From Micromonospora sp. NBC_01699 (GTDB lineage: Bacteria > Actinomycetota > Actinomycetes > Mycobacteriales > Micromonosporaceae), in assembly GCF_036250065.1 (NCBI RefSeq), contig NZ_CP109199.1:2356001-2420000 (forward strand): DNA of 64,000 nucleotides, read 5' to 3'. Shown here one piece after another: positions 37,756-44,609 of the stretch (positions within the stretch are counted from its first letter, which is position 1; each line of letters opens with the position of its first letter). The notes under the pieces were generated by a model. That model had not been told where the DNA came from. It did no database searches and worked only from the letters and a program-made list of their open reading frames with translations. The position numbers and the translations under genes are program-made.

Positions 37756-38493
37756 GTAGACCCGTCATATGACCGAGCGACCGCTTATCCTTCCGACCTG
37801 TCCGACGCCCGCTGGTCCCTGATCGCCCCCCGGCTGACCGCGTGGCGTCAGGCCCGAACCGACGCCGGCGTCGGCGGCCGAACCGCTACCCACGACCTTC
37901 GAGAAATCTTCAACGCGATCCTCTACGTCAACCGCACCGGCATCGCCTGGCGCTACCTGGCCCCACGACCTGCCACCGTGGCAGACGGTCTACTGGTACT
38001 TCACGACATGGACGGGCGACGGCATCTTCACCCAACTCAACTACCAGCTCACCGGCCTGGTCCGCGACCACAGCGGGCGACAGGCGACACCCACCGCGTC
38101 CATCATGGACACCCAGAGCGTGAAGACCTCCACCAACGTCCCGACCGCGACCCAGGGCACCGACGCCGGCAAGAAGATCGTGGGCCGCAAGCGCGGGATC
38201 GTCACCGACGCCCTCGGCCTACTGCTCGCGGTCATCGTCACCGCGGCCAGCGTCAGCGACAACATGATCGGCATGGACCTGCTCAACCAAGCCGCCGCCA
38301 CGTATCCCACCCTGACCAAGACATGGGCCGATGCCGGCTTCAAGAACCGAGTTGTCGAACATGGTGCCACTCTTGGCCTCGACGTCGAGATCGTCACCAA
38401 GGATCCGCAGGTCCAAGGCTTCAGCGTAGTCAAGCGCCGATGGGTGGTCGAGCGCACACTGGGCTGGCTCATGCAGCACCGTCGGCTCGTGCG
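37756..38493 (+). pseudogene. IS5-family transposase, frameshifted and truncated
   Basis: The first part reads SYDRATAYPSDLSDARWSLI (from 37768) to GIAWRYL near 37965. There the frame shifts at CTGGCCCCAC and resumes as HDLPPWQTVYWYFTTWTGDG. The catalytic region then follows (SIMDTQSVKTS with the first Asp, VTDALGLLLAVIVTAAS, TWADAGFKN, and RWVVERTLGWLMQHRRLVRE with the Glu). Homologues continue after RRLVR; here the sequence turns into unrelated bases at about 38490 and stops at 38513-38515. In this IS group a frameshift can be programmed, but the missing 3' end makes the copy dead. Confidence 0.8.
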
Positions 38494-38511
38494 CGAGAGG
38501 AGTGCAACCAT

Positions 38512-39279
38512 ATGAACCTGTCAAGATTCAAGCCGGATCTTCCGCAACTCTCAACGGAATGGATCGAGGCCCGCCGCCTGGCGCTTATCAACGAGATCAA
38601 CAGGAACCCGAAAGCGGCGGCATCTAAGCGTTGGCTCCCGAGCTTTTCTGTGCGTTTCGGCCTCGCCTCGATCGCGGTCGGAGTCGTTGCTGTCATTATC
38701 ATTATGGCGCTGGGGACGACGCCTCCCATCGAATCCGCTTACGCGTCATGGACAGCGATACCCCATCCCGCAACTCCGACCGAAGCGACGAGGATGGCCG
38801 ACGAATGCCGAGATCGACTCACCAAAATGAAAGGCCCAAGCAGTCAAAGCGTGCCCAGTAACCTAATACTCGCCGAACAACGAGGGAATATAACAACGGT
38901 CATGCTAGGTGGGCCGAACAGCTATGCATTCTGTCTCCTTTCGCCCAACCAGGCCTTCTCAGGGCGAGGTGAGACCACGGGCAGCCCCAAGGAGGGGGTC
39001 GAAGTTATAAGCTCCCCTGTTAGGCATAATGGCGGCGGCACCGCACGCGTTTTTCTCGCCCAAATAGGCCCGGACGTGACTGCAGTGGACATCGTTACAA
39101 TAGATCAGGGCCGGATTACCGCCACCGTCGCAAAGGGTTGGTGCGTCGCGTGGTGGCCGTCTGCAACCACGGCGGTCGAGCTTCTGGTGACGGGTCGGAC
39201 CGGCACAACCGCTGCACAGAAACTTGACCCACCGCCCACAGACAATGGGTTGCCCTCGACCGTTGTTCGACCTTCTTGA
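38512..39279 (+). CDS. Membrane-anchored hypothetical protein
   Basis: The 255-residue protein has a cytoplasmic N-terminus of about 45 residues, one hydrophobic helix (FGLASIAVGVVAVIIIMALG, about 50-69) and an outer domain of about 180 residues beginning TTPPIESAYASWTAIPHPAT. The layout is like anti-sigma or ECF-linked membrane proteins of actinobacteria, whose outer domain often starts with a similar AxASWTAxP phrase, but no sigma factor gene is present: the IS remnant lies directly upstream. The gene may have lost its partner. Its codons are less GC-biased than the surroundings. Confidence 0.7.
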   Translation: MNLSRFKPDLPQLSTEWIEARRLALINEINRNPKAAASKRWLPSFSVRFGLASIAVGVVAVIIIMALGTTPPIESAYASWTAIPHPATPTEATRMADECRDRLTKMKGPSSQSVPSNLILAEQRGNITTVMLGGPNSYAFCLLSPNQAFSGRGETTGSPKEGVEVISSPVRHNGGGTARVFLAQIGPDVTAVDIVTIDQGRITATVAKGWCVAWWPSATTAVELLVTGRTGTTAAQKLDPPPTDNGLPSTVVRPS

Positions 39280-39361
39280 CCGGCCGCTTGTGCTGGACCG
39301 CCTCAACGTGTGGCACTCCTTTCTCCCGTCGCGTACGGGTGGTCAGGTGGTCGCGGGACGT

Positions 39362-39643
39362 TCAAACCGATCGCAGCCGGCGGCGGATCGGCGGGTCGTG
39401 GATCCAGCCGATGAAGCGGGCTTCGGCTTGTTCGGGGGTCAGGTCGGGCAGGGTCGCGGTTGCTTTGTCGCGGAAGGCGCCCATCACCTCGGCGAGTCGT
39501 GGTCGGTTGCCCTGGTAGAGGGACCACATTCGGCGGCGGAAGATCTGGCAGGGCCATTCCTCGTTGTCGTCGCGGCAGTGCCAGTCGTCGCCGGGGCGGT
39601 GCGGGGCGCCCATCGGGACGTCAGCGTCCGGGTCGTGTTCCAC
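39362..39643 (-). CDS. Micro-operon gene 8: hypothetical protein
   Basis: The 93-residue soluble protein starts at a GTG with GGAGAG upstream. It contains DDWHCRDDNEEWPCQIFRRRMW (two Cys spaced by ten residues) and a helical C-terminal half (PDLTPEQAEARFIGWIHDPP). It is the last gene of the leftward operon. No family was recognised; such proteins occur near integrative elements in this group by my recollection. Confidence 0.65.
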   Translation of the reverse strand: MEHDPDADVPMGAPHRPGDDWHCRDDNEEWPCQIFRRRMWSLYQGNRPRLAEVMGAFRDKATATLPDLTPEQAEARFIGWIHDPPIRRRLRSV

Positions 39644-39658
39644 GTTCGTTCTCTCCGT

Positions 39659-39892
39659 TCAGAGCAGGTGGACCCGCTCGGTGCCGCCGTCGGGGTTCCG
39701 CACGGTGAGGCTTCCCCCGCCCCGTTCGGTCAGGTCGAGGACCAGGTCGAAGACCACGAGCGCCCGGTTGATCGTGTCCGTCTTCGTGTCCCCCGTACGG
39801 GCGCGCGCCGAGGCGAGCGCGTCGACCGCGCGGGGCACCAGGTTGACCGTCACCTTCGTCAGCGCCGACCGGTCCGGCACCGGGTCAGCCAC
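39659..39892 (-). CDS. Micro-operon gene 7: ribbon-helix-helix-like protein
   Basis: The 77-residue protein reads LTKVTVNLVPRAVDALASAR then TGDTKTDTINRALVVFDLV, the strand-helix-helix pattern of CopG/Arc DNA-binding proteins. The tail GGSLTVRNPDGGTERVHLL is a short strand hairpin. It may regulate the operon or act as an antitoxin-like DNA binder, but no toxin partner is evident. GTG start overlaps the stop of gene 6. Confidence 0.75.
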   Translation of the reverse strand: MADPVPDRSALTKVTVNLVPRAVDALASARARTGDTKTDTINRALVVFDLVLDLTERGGGSLTVRNPDGGTERVHLL

Positions 39893-40100
39893 GACGTCTA
39901 CCGACCACGATCATCGGTACCGTCGGGGCCGGTGGTCGGGTCTTGCACGACCAGCACGGGCACGAGCACGGCGCCCACGGCAGCCACGACTTCGACCACG
40001 GCTTGACCCAACCCCCACACCGGTCACACTTCCCGCTGCCACCACCACAGTTCATGCACAACGGCCCGTCCACCGCCGCGGTAAGCGGTCCGTCCGTCAC
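39885..40100 (-). CDS. Micro-operon gene 6: Cys-rich zinc-knuckle-like protein
   Basis: The 71-residue protein starts at GTG 40100 with GGAGG five bases upstream and overlaps gene 5 by GTGA. It has eight Cys: CMNCGGGSGKCDRCGG forms a CxxC-x6-CxxC zinc ribbon, and CSCPCWSC follows after a Trp-rich turn. The N-terminal half is a likely metal-binding module and the end is basic (VVGRRRG). The function is unknown. Confidence 0.7.
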   Translation of the reverse strand: MTDGPLTAAVDGPLCMNCGGGSGKCDRCGGWVKPWSKSWLPWAPCSCPCWSCKTRPPAPTVPMIVVGRRRG

Positions 40101-40276
40101 CGGGCCTCCACTGCCACCGGCGCCATTTTTTGTTGCTCGCGTTGCGCCCAGGCCAGTTGCTCGCACCCGTCCGGCCGGCACTGCGGGCACCGGCGCGCAC
40201 CGGTGTGGCCCCGGATCGTCTCGTTCACCGCCCACACGATCGCCGCCCGAGTCAGCGGCTCATCCTGCCTACTCAC
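40097..40276 (-). CDS. Micro-operon gene 5: small Cys-motif protein
   Basis: The 59-residue protein starts at GTG 40276 after GGGGGAG and overlaps both neighbours by four bases. It begins VSRQDEPLTRAAIVWAVNET, carries the motif CPQCRPDGC (C-x2-C-x4-C), and then a helical QLAWAQREQQK stretch. The motif spacing is the same as in gene 4. No known family was recognised. Confidence 0.65.
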   Translation of the reverse strand: MSRQDEPLTRAAIVWAVNETIRGHTGARRCPQCRPDGCEQLAWAQREQQKMAPVAVEAR

Positions 40277-40482
40277 GACTCCCCCTTTTCTGCGCCGTTC
40301 CGCGTACCGGTGCTCACGTCACGCGCGAGCGCCTGAAGGAACTCGATCGCACGATCCATGTACGGGCACCCGTACTGGGTGCAGTGGAGGCAGACCGGCC
40401 GCCAGAGGCGCGAATTACGGTGCCGCATGACCTCACTCCGAGCGATCCACTTCAACGTCTCGATGCTCAATTGCCCGCTCAT
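40273..40482 (-). CDS. Micro-operon gene 4: small Cys-motif protein
   Basis: The 69-residue protein starts at ATG 40482. It reads LSIETLKWIARSEVMRHRNS, then CLHCTQYGC (C-x2-C-x4-C) and a helical tail YMDRAIEFLQALARD. The motif resembles gene 5 in spacing and position, so the two may share an origin. It overlaps gene 5 by four bases. Confidence 0.65.
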   Translation of the reverse strand: MSGQLSIETLKWIARSEVMRHRNSRLWRPVCLHCTQYGCPYMDRAIEFLQALARDVSTGTRNGAEKGES

Positions 40483-40485
40483 CGG

Positions 40486-40764
40486 TCACCCCGTCGGGTT
40501 GCGCCGGATACGCCCGGACATCCCGATGGCGAAGAACTCCATCGGCAGGTTCCGACGGTCGCGGTCGTATCGGCCCTCGTTGGGCATGCGCCGCCGTGTA
40601 CCGGGGGCAGTGGGCAGGTCGGGCAGCCCCTCACCGGGGATCTCCGGGTCGGTGGTCTGGTTCGTCTCGTCGTCACTCACCGGGTGTGCCTCCATCTCGA
40701 ACGGTCGGGTGAACATCGCGCGGCAGGCGCGGTCGTACTCGGGACCAGCACGTCGTCGCGTCAT
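40486..40764 (-). CDS. Micro-operon gene 3: hypothetical protein
   Basis: The 92-residue protein is taken to start at ATG 40764, which overlaps the stop of gene 2 as ATGA; a GTG at 40797 is also in frame. The sequence is charged (RRRAGPEYDRACRAMFTRPFE), with an acidic middle (DDETNQTTDPEIPGEGL) and a basic C-terminus. No hydrophobic core is visible, so it may be disordered or bind a partner. No family was recognised. Confidence 0.6.
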   Translation of the reverse strand: MTRRRAGPEYDRACRAMFTRPFEMEAHPVSDDETNQTTDPEIPGEGLPDLPTAPGTRRRMPNEGRYDRDRRNLPMEFFAIGMSGRIRRNPTG

Positions 40765-41081
40765 GACCACCGACTTGGGTCGGTCGCGGTCAGACACCGC
40801 TCACACCCGAACGGACACGGAGGCCGCCGATAACCCGGAAGCGCAGTAGTCCGCACCACACCGACCCGGCCCGCCACCCGCTCACCCTCCGGCCCCAGCT
40901 CGACCCCCACCAGGGCAACCCAATCCGTACGACCCAACCTCACATCAACGGGGTAATGCGTCACCCGCAGACGAAGGTCCTGCCAACCCTCGGGCCACTC
41001 GAACGGCCCATGACCGAGCAGGCACGACGTCGGATCGATCGTGAACACGTCACCGACCTTGACCAACGGCTTATCCGACAT
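40761..41081 (-). CDS. Micro-operon gene 2: hypothetical beta-rich protein
   Basis: The 106-residue protein starts at ATG 41081 and overlaps gene 1 by 11 bases. It reads VKVGDVFTIDPTSCLLGHGP, DLRLRVTHYPVD and WVALVGVELGPEGERVAGRV, an alternating strand pattern that suggests a small barrel, and ends with CPFGCERC, a possible metal site. The function is unknown. Confidence 0.65.
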   Translation of the reverse strand: MSDKPLVKVGDVFTIDPTSCLLGHGPFEWPEGWQDLRLRVTHYPVDVRLGRTDWVALVGVELGPEGERVAGRVGVVRTTALPGYRRPPCPFGCERCLTATDPSRWS

Positions 41082-41265
41082 GACAGCCCCCATCGCGGGG
41101 CAGGCAGTAGCCCGTGCGCTGCCCGAACGTCAGCAACGGCCCGAGGAGAAGCGTCGGACCAGCCCACACCGGGCGGTCGGACGGCGGCGGAATGGGCGGC
41201 TGCGGCGCGGCAGCCCCGAGGAACCACGGCCAGGCGCAGCCCCGCCAACGGCGAACCAGGAACAC
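41071..41265 (-). CDS. Micro-operon gene 1: small hydrophobic protein
   Basis: The 64-residue protein starts at GTG 41265 with AGGAGG eight bases upstream, one of the best ribosome sites in the island. It is basic at the N-terminus, then Trp/Pro/Ala-rich and moderately hydrophobic (WPWFLGAAAPQPPIPPP, GPTLLLGPLLTFGQR) and ends with Cys-containing GYCLPRDGGCHVG. It heads the operon. The function is unknown. Confidence 0.6.
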   Translation of the reverse strand: MFLVRRWRGCAWPWFLGAAAPQPPIPPPSDRPVWAGPTLLLGPLLTFGQRTGYCLPRDGGCHVG

Positions 41266-41460
41266 TCTCGACACCTCCTGTGAGCTGTGGGAAGGGGCGC
41301 TCCCACCTCCCCTCGGGAGCGCCCCCGCTGACGCAGCCGCCGGGCTCGAACCTCCACCGACCACGCCTCCTTACCGATCACCCTGCCTCGGGTGGCCGGA
41401 CATGCACACTCCGTTGATGTATGGTCCTCGAAGGTCACGGACATCCATTAGGGAGGCTGG
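41266..41460. promoter_or_regulatory. Divergent promoter region of micro-operon and XRE gene
   Basis: The 195-base gap must hold both promoters. Near the XRE gene, TTGATGTATGGTCCTCG (41414-41430) is AT-richer and probably its promoter region. Near the operon lies a strong hairpin (41294-41325). A segment GGCTCGAACCTCC (41341-41353) resembles a tRNA T-loop but no tRNA can be folded. Confidence 0.5.
41294..41325 (-). terminator. Leader hairpin (attenuator-like) before micro-operon
   Basis: GGGGCGCTCCC (41294-41304) and GGGAGCGCCCC (41315-41325) form a perfect 11-bp stem with a 10-base loop, 29 bases before the first start codon of the leftward operon. In the leader it could act as an attenuator, or as a DNA operator for the XRE protein. 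Confidence 0.5.
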
Positions 41461-42228
41461 ATGAACCATGCACTTGTAGCGGCGATGGCTGAGGTCGGCG
41501 AGACCACCGACTCTCTCGCAGCTCAGTTAGGTGTTGACCCGAAGACGGCAGGGCGTTGGATCACCCCTGGACGGATACCGCAGCCAAGGCGACGATTCAA
41601 GATCGCCGAGATCCTGAAGAAGGACGTTGGTGACCTTTAGCCGGACGTCCTGCGGCGAAAAGAGCCCGTCTGGTTCCGCCAGTGGACCGAAAATGAGCGC
41701 GAGGCGAAGGCGCTGCGCTGGTTCGAACTGACATGGGTGCCGGGCCTTCTTCAGACCGAGGCGTACGCGCGGGCGACGCTGGAGGGCGAAGATCTGACCT
41801 CTGCGGAGGTCGAACAGCTCGTCATCGGTCGCCTCGCGCGGCAGTCCATCCTGCGGCGGGACCGGCCGCCGCTCCTGATCGCCGTCATTGACGCCGGGGT
41901 GCTCTACCGCTCCGCCTACGGGGACCGCGAGCTGATGCGCGAGCAGTGCGCCTACCTCGCCGAGTGCGCAGAGCTGAAAACAGTGCAGATACACATGATT
42001 CCCAGGGACATCGGCATGTACCCCGGCCTCGGCGGACCGTTCACGATCGCCGAGATGCCCGAGGGTGGCCGGATCGCCCACGTCGACAGCCAGGCCGAGG
42101 CTCAGATCGTCGAGAAGCCGTCGAAGATTGCTACGCTGGAACGACGGTGGGAACGCATCCGGGGGGAAGCCCTCCCGCGAGCACAGTCCCTAGAACTGAT
42201 CAGGGAAGCGGCGGCATCATGGACGTGA
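41461..42228 (+). pseudogene. XRE regulator with DUF5753, interrupted by an in-frame amber codon
   Basis: The frame opens with MNHALVAAMAEVGETTDSLA and a helix-turn-helix (QLGVDPKTAGRWITPGRIPQ), reaches ILKKDVGDL, then has TAG at 41638-41640, and continues in the same frame as PDVLRRKEPVWFRQWTENE and through the whole DUF5753 domain (LTWVPGLLQTEAYARATLEG, GLGGPFTIAEMPEGG) to 42228. Homologues have Trp at the stop position, so a single TGG to TAG change is likely. The gene is either a new pseudogene, a truncated 59-residue DNA-binding protein, or read through at low level. The ATG at 41737 could restart translation of the ligand domain. Confidence 0.85.
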
Positions 42229-42407
42229 GCGGCGCACAGTGGCGCAAGAGCACCAGGAGCGGCAACAACGGCGGCAACTGTGTAGAGGTCGCTGACAACC
42301 TCGCGAGCGTCGTGCTTGTCCGCGACACAAAGGACCGTGACGGCGGCACGCTGACCTTCGGGCCGGAGGCGTGGCGCGCGTTCGTCGGGCTGGCAAAGCA
42401 GCAGTAA
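42219..42407 (+). CDS. DUF397 family small protein
   Basis: This 62-residue protein is of the DUF397 family: SGAQWRKSTRSGNNGGNCVEVA, VLVRDTKDRDGGTLTF and WRAFVGLAKQQ. Such proteins are encoded directly after WhiJ-like XRE/DUF5753 regulators throughout actinobacteria and are thought to modulate them. Here it overlaps the end of the amber-interrupted regulator gene by ten bases, so its translation may depend on ribosomes reaching that end. Confidence 0.9.
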   Translation: MDVSGAQWRKSTRSGNNGGNCVEVADNLASVVLVRDTKDRDGGTLTFGPEAWRAFVGLAKQQ

Positions 42408-42452
42408 ACGCCCGTAGCGGGCACGGGCGCCCCGTCCGCTGGCGACCCTGAC

Positions 42453-42522
42453 GAAAAACGTCATTCTCTATTCCTCCTCAAGAGCAGCGAACTCTTCAGG
42501 GAAATAGAGAATGACGTTTTTC
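42453..42522. repeat. Long perfect inverted repeat
   Basis: GAAAAACGTCATTCTCTATT (42453-42472) pairs exactly with 42503-42522 over 20 bases, with a second small stem AAGAG/CTCTT inside the loop. It is AT-rich and lies 46 bases after the DUF397 stop codon, at the edge of the island. It can act as a bidirectional terminator or be the relic of a small transposon. Confidence 0.7.
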
Positions 42523-42601
42523 CGTCCGCCGCGTCGGTGTCACCGCACGTTGTAGTGCCCTGCGCTCTCCGGAGGTGAGTAGACCCTCGCTCGCCGGAGC
42601 G

Positions 42602-42755
42602 ATGCCGTGGTGTCCCCGGTACCGGGATGCCCAGACGTCCTATGTGGACCCGAGGTTGATCGACCATTACCACGGGGGCCAGACGATCGCGATCGACCCG
42701 ACCGCCCCACGCGGAGGCGATCGAGGGAGCGGTTGTCAATTTCCTGTCGAGCTGT
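42602..42755 (+). pseudogene. Remnant of topoisomerase IB 3' end
   Basis: The DNA repeats the last 120 bases of the topoisomerase IB gene with roughly 85 percent identity by eye: the active-site Tyr segment is kept as SYVDPRLIDHYHGGQT, followed by IAIDPTAP. An extra base at CCCACGCGGAGG (42702-42713, versus CCCACCCGAGG in the intact gene) shifts the frame, and the stop codon is lost. Sequence upstream of 42620 is only vaguely similar. It is a non-functional second boundary of the island. Confidence 0.85.
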
Positions 42756-42774
42756 ACGTCTTCGTCCCTCGTTC

Positions 42775-43344
42775 TCACCCCTGACGAGGGCTGACTCCCG
42801 TCACAGCCAGGTCGAATAGCCGGTTCGCCTCGGTCGCCGGGTCCGGGTGGTGTTCCGTGGCCAGGGCGATGCCGGTGATCAGTGTGAGCAGGTCGGTGAG
42901 GGTCACGCCCGATGCGACCGCGCCGGCCTGCACCGCGCGGCGTACCAGTGGTTCGCCTGCCTCGGTGAGTTGCGCGGTGGCGCAGTGCTCGTGCGGTTCG
43001 TCGGGGTCGGCCGTCTGGTCGCGGGTCAGTGCCATCGCCAGGCCCCGGATGGAGGCGGCGGACGAGGTGACGGCGCTCAGCCACTCCAGCAGGGCGGCGC
43101 GGGTGTCGGCGGCACCGGTCAGGTCGCGGGCGTGGGCGCACAGGATCTCGATCCGTGCGGCGAAGACCGCCTCCAGCAGTGCGTGGCGGCTGGGAAAGTG
43201 CCGGCGCACGGTGGCCGAGCCGACCCCCGCGATGCGGGCGATCTGCTCCAGGGACGCGTCGGCACCGTAGGCCGCGATCTCCTCCTCGGCCACGGCGAGC
43301 AGGCGCGCGTAGTTGCGCCGGGCGTCCGCGCGCTGGGCGGTCAT
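42775..43344 (-). CDS. TetR/AcrR family transcriptional regulator
   Basis: The 189-residue repressor has the helix-turn-helix ASLEQIARIAGVGSATVRRHFPSRHALLEAV near the N-terminus and a helical ligand-binding domain. The C-terminus ends SPRQG. ATG 43344 is chosen because GAGGTGA lies just upstream; GTG 43353 is in frame. It is divergent from an NmrA-like oxidoreductase, and a clean 23-base palindrome sits between them, so it very probably represses that gene and itself. Confidence 0.92.
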   Translation of the reverse strand: MTAQRADARRNYARLLAVAEEEIAAYGADASLEQIARIAGVGSATVRRHFPSRHALLEAVFAARIEILCAHARDLTGAADTRAALLEWLSAVTSSAASIRGLAMALTRDQTADPDEPHEHCATAQLTEAGEPLVRRAVQAGAVASGVTLTDLLTLITGIALATEHHPDPATEANRLFDLAVTGVSPRQG

Positions 43345-43399
43345 GGGCGTCACCTCGAAGCTTGCTAAGTGGCGGGGTCCTCCGTATCGTAGCGAAGCA

Positions 43400-43422
43400 T
43401 AAACGGCGGCCCCCGCCGTTTA
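43400..43422. promoter_or_regulatory. TetR operator palindrome
   Basis: TAAACGGCGG-CCC-CCGCCGTTTA has two perfect 10-base half-sites separated by three bases. It lies in the 104-base gap between the divergent tetR and nmrA-like genes, where it would cover both promoters. Confidence 0.75.
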
Positions 43423-43448
43423 GTGTATGCGCAGGCCAGAGGAGCCCC

Positions 43449-44387
43449 ATGTCTACCGATCCCGCCCCCGTTCTGGTCACCGGCGCCACCGGCCGGCAGG
43501 GCGGCGCCACCGCCCGCGCCCTGCTCGCGGCCGGCGTCCCCGTCCGGGCGCTGGTCCGCGACCCCGCAACCGACCGGGCGAAGGCCGTCGAGGCGCTCGG
43601 CGCCGAGTTGGTCACCGGCGATCTCCACGACCGCGACTCCGTGACCAGGGCCGCGCAAGGAGCCCGCGCTGTCTTCTCGGTGCAGATGGCCGAGTTCAAG
43701 GCGGGCGCCTTCGACTTCGACGGCGAACTGACCCAGGCCGTCAACCTGATCGAGGGCGCGCTGGCGGCGGGCGTACCGCAGTTTGTGCACACGTCCGTCT
43801 CCGGCGCCAGCCGGTACACCGAGATCCCCGGCTGGGCCGAGGGCCGCTGGGCGTCGATGGAGCGCCCCCTGGGAACCAAGGCCAAGATCGAGGACCGGGT
43901 ACGCGAAGCGGGCTTCCCGCACTGGACGCTCATCAAGCCGAGCTTCTTCATGGACAATTTCCTGCCCTCGATGGCATTCCTGTTCCCGCGCGGCGTGGAG
44001 GGTGGCCTGGTGAGCGTCCTGAAGCCGGACACCCGGCTCTCCCTCGTCGCGACCCCGGACATCGGTACGGCAGCCGCCGCAGCCCTGACCGCACCCGATC
44101 GGTGGCACCGGATCGAACTGGAACTGGCGAGCGACTACCTGACGATGACGGATATCGCCGCTGCCCTCTCCCGCGCGCTCGGCACCGAGCTGACCGCGCC
44201 CAACATGACGGTGGAGCAGGCGACCGCAGCCGGGATGCCGGGGATGGGCGCCTCACACGAATTCATGAACGTGTCCGGTCAACCCGCCCGCCCCGAGTAC
44301 GCGCGGGCCCTCGGTATCCCACTCACCACCTTCGAGGAATGGGCGCACGAACACCTCCGCGCAGCCGGGCGCCGCCAGGGAAACTAA
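43449..44387 (+). CDS. NmrA-like NAD(P)-binding oxidoreductase
   Basis: The 312-residue atypical SDR opens with VLVTGATGRQGGATARALLA, the glycine loop of NmrA/HSCARG proteins, followed by VPVRALVRDP where NADPH is bound. There is no Tyr-x3-Lys active site, and SVSGASRYTEIPGW replaces it, as in redox-sensing or isoflavone-reductase-like members. It starts at ATG 43449 with AGAGGAG five bases upstream. The TetR operator just before it suggests induction by a small molecule or toxic compound. Confidence 0.88.
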   Translation: MSTDPAPVLVTGATGRQGGATARALLAAGVPVRALVRDPATDRAKAVEALGAELVTGDLHDRDSVTRAAQGARAVFSVQMAEFKAGAFDFDGELTQAVNLIEGALAAGVPQFVHTSVSGASRYTEIPGWAEGRWASMERPLGTKAKIEDRVREAGFPHWTLIKPSFFMDNFLPSMAFLFPRGVEGGLVSVLKPDTRLSLVATPDIGTAAAAALTAPDRWHRIELELASDYLTMTDIAAALSRALGTELTAPNMTVEQATAAGMPGMGASHEFMNVSGQPARPEYARALGIPLTTFEEWAHEHLRAAGRRQGN

Positions 44388-44396
44388 CGCTTTCAA

Positions 44397-44442
44397 CTCG
44401 TACATCATCTTTTGCGTACGTACACCAAAGATGGTGTACGAG
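44397..44442. repeat. Inverted repeat after the NmrA-like gene
   Basis: CTCGTACATCATCTTTT (44397-44413) pairs with CAAAGATGGTGTACGAG (44426-44442) over 17 bases with two G-T-type mismatches; the loop contains GCGTACGTAC, itself palindromic. It lies ten bases after the stop codon and is a plausible terminator, but its AT-rich arms also look like a regulator site. Confidence 0.6.
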
Positions 44443-44609
44443 ATCGATGCATCATGCGTCCGCCTGGCGTGCCCCGATGGCGTCGATTGCCGGAGTGGCG
44501 GTGCGGGTGCCCCGGCTCGACGCCCGCCCGCCGCCGCATCGCCGGCTAACCGTCACTCGGGAGCCGATCACCGCATCTCGTGTCCATGCGGGCCTTCTAG
44601 GATCGGCCG

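Larger units (their letters stand above)
37496..42772. other. Accessory island after topoisomerase IB
   Basis: The segment between the intact topoisomerase IB gene and the decayed copy of its 3' end differs from its flanks. It is less GC-rich at 37600-39250. It contains a broken IS5-type transposase, a lone membrane protein, a compact operon of eight tiny genes and an XRE/DUF397 pair with a nonsense codon. No integrase, relaxase or replication gene was recognised, so if it came as an integrative element its core has been lost. The stretch 37496-37755 holds no gene. Confidence 0.6.

Noticed and set aside
38105-38515. Short IS5-type ORF as a complete transposase
   Set aside because: It is only the second frame of a longer transposase that is frameshifted near 37965 and truncated near 38490.
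41330-41375. tRNA-like T-loop (GGCTCGAACC) before the XRE gene, which would fit an attachment site
   Set aside because: No acceptor stem, anticodon arm or D-arm can be paired around it on either strand, so it is likely chance.
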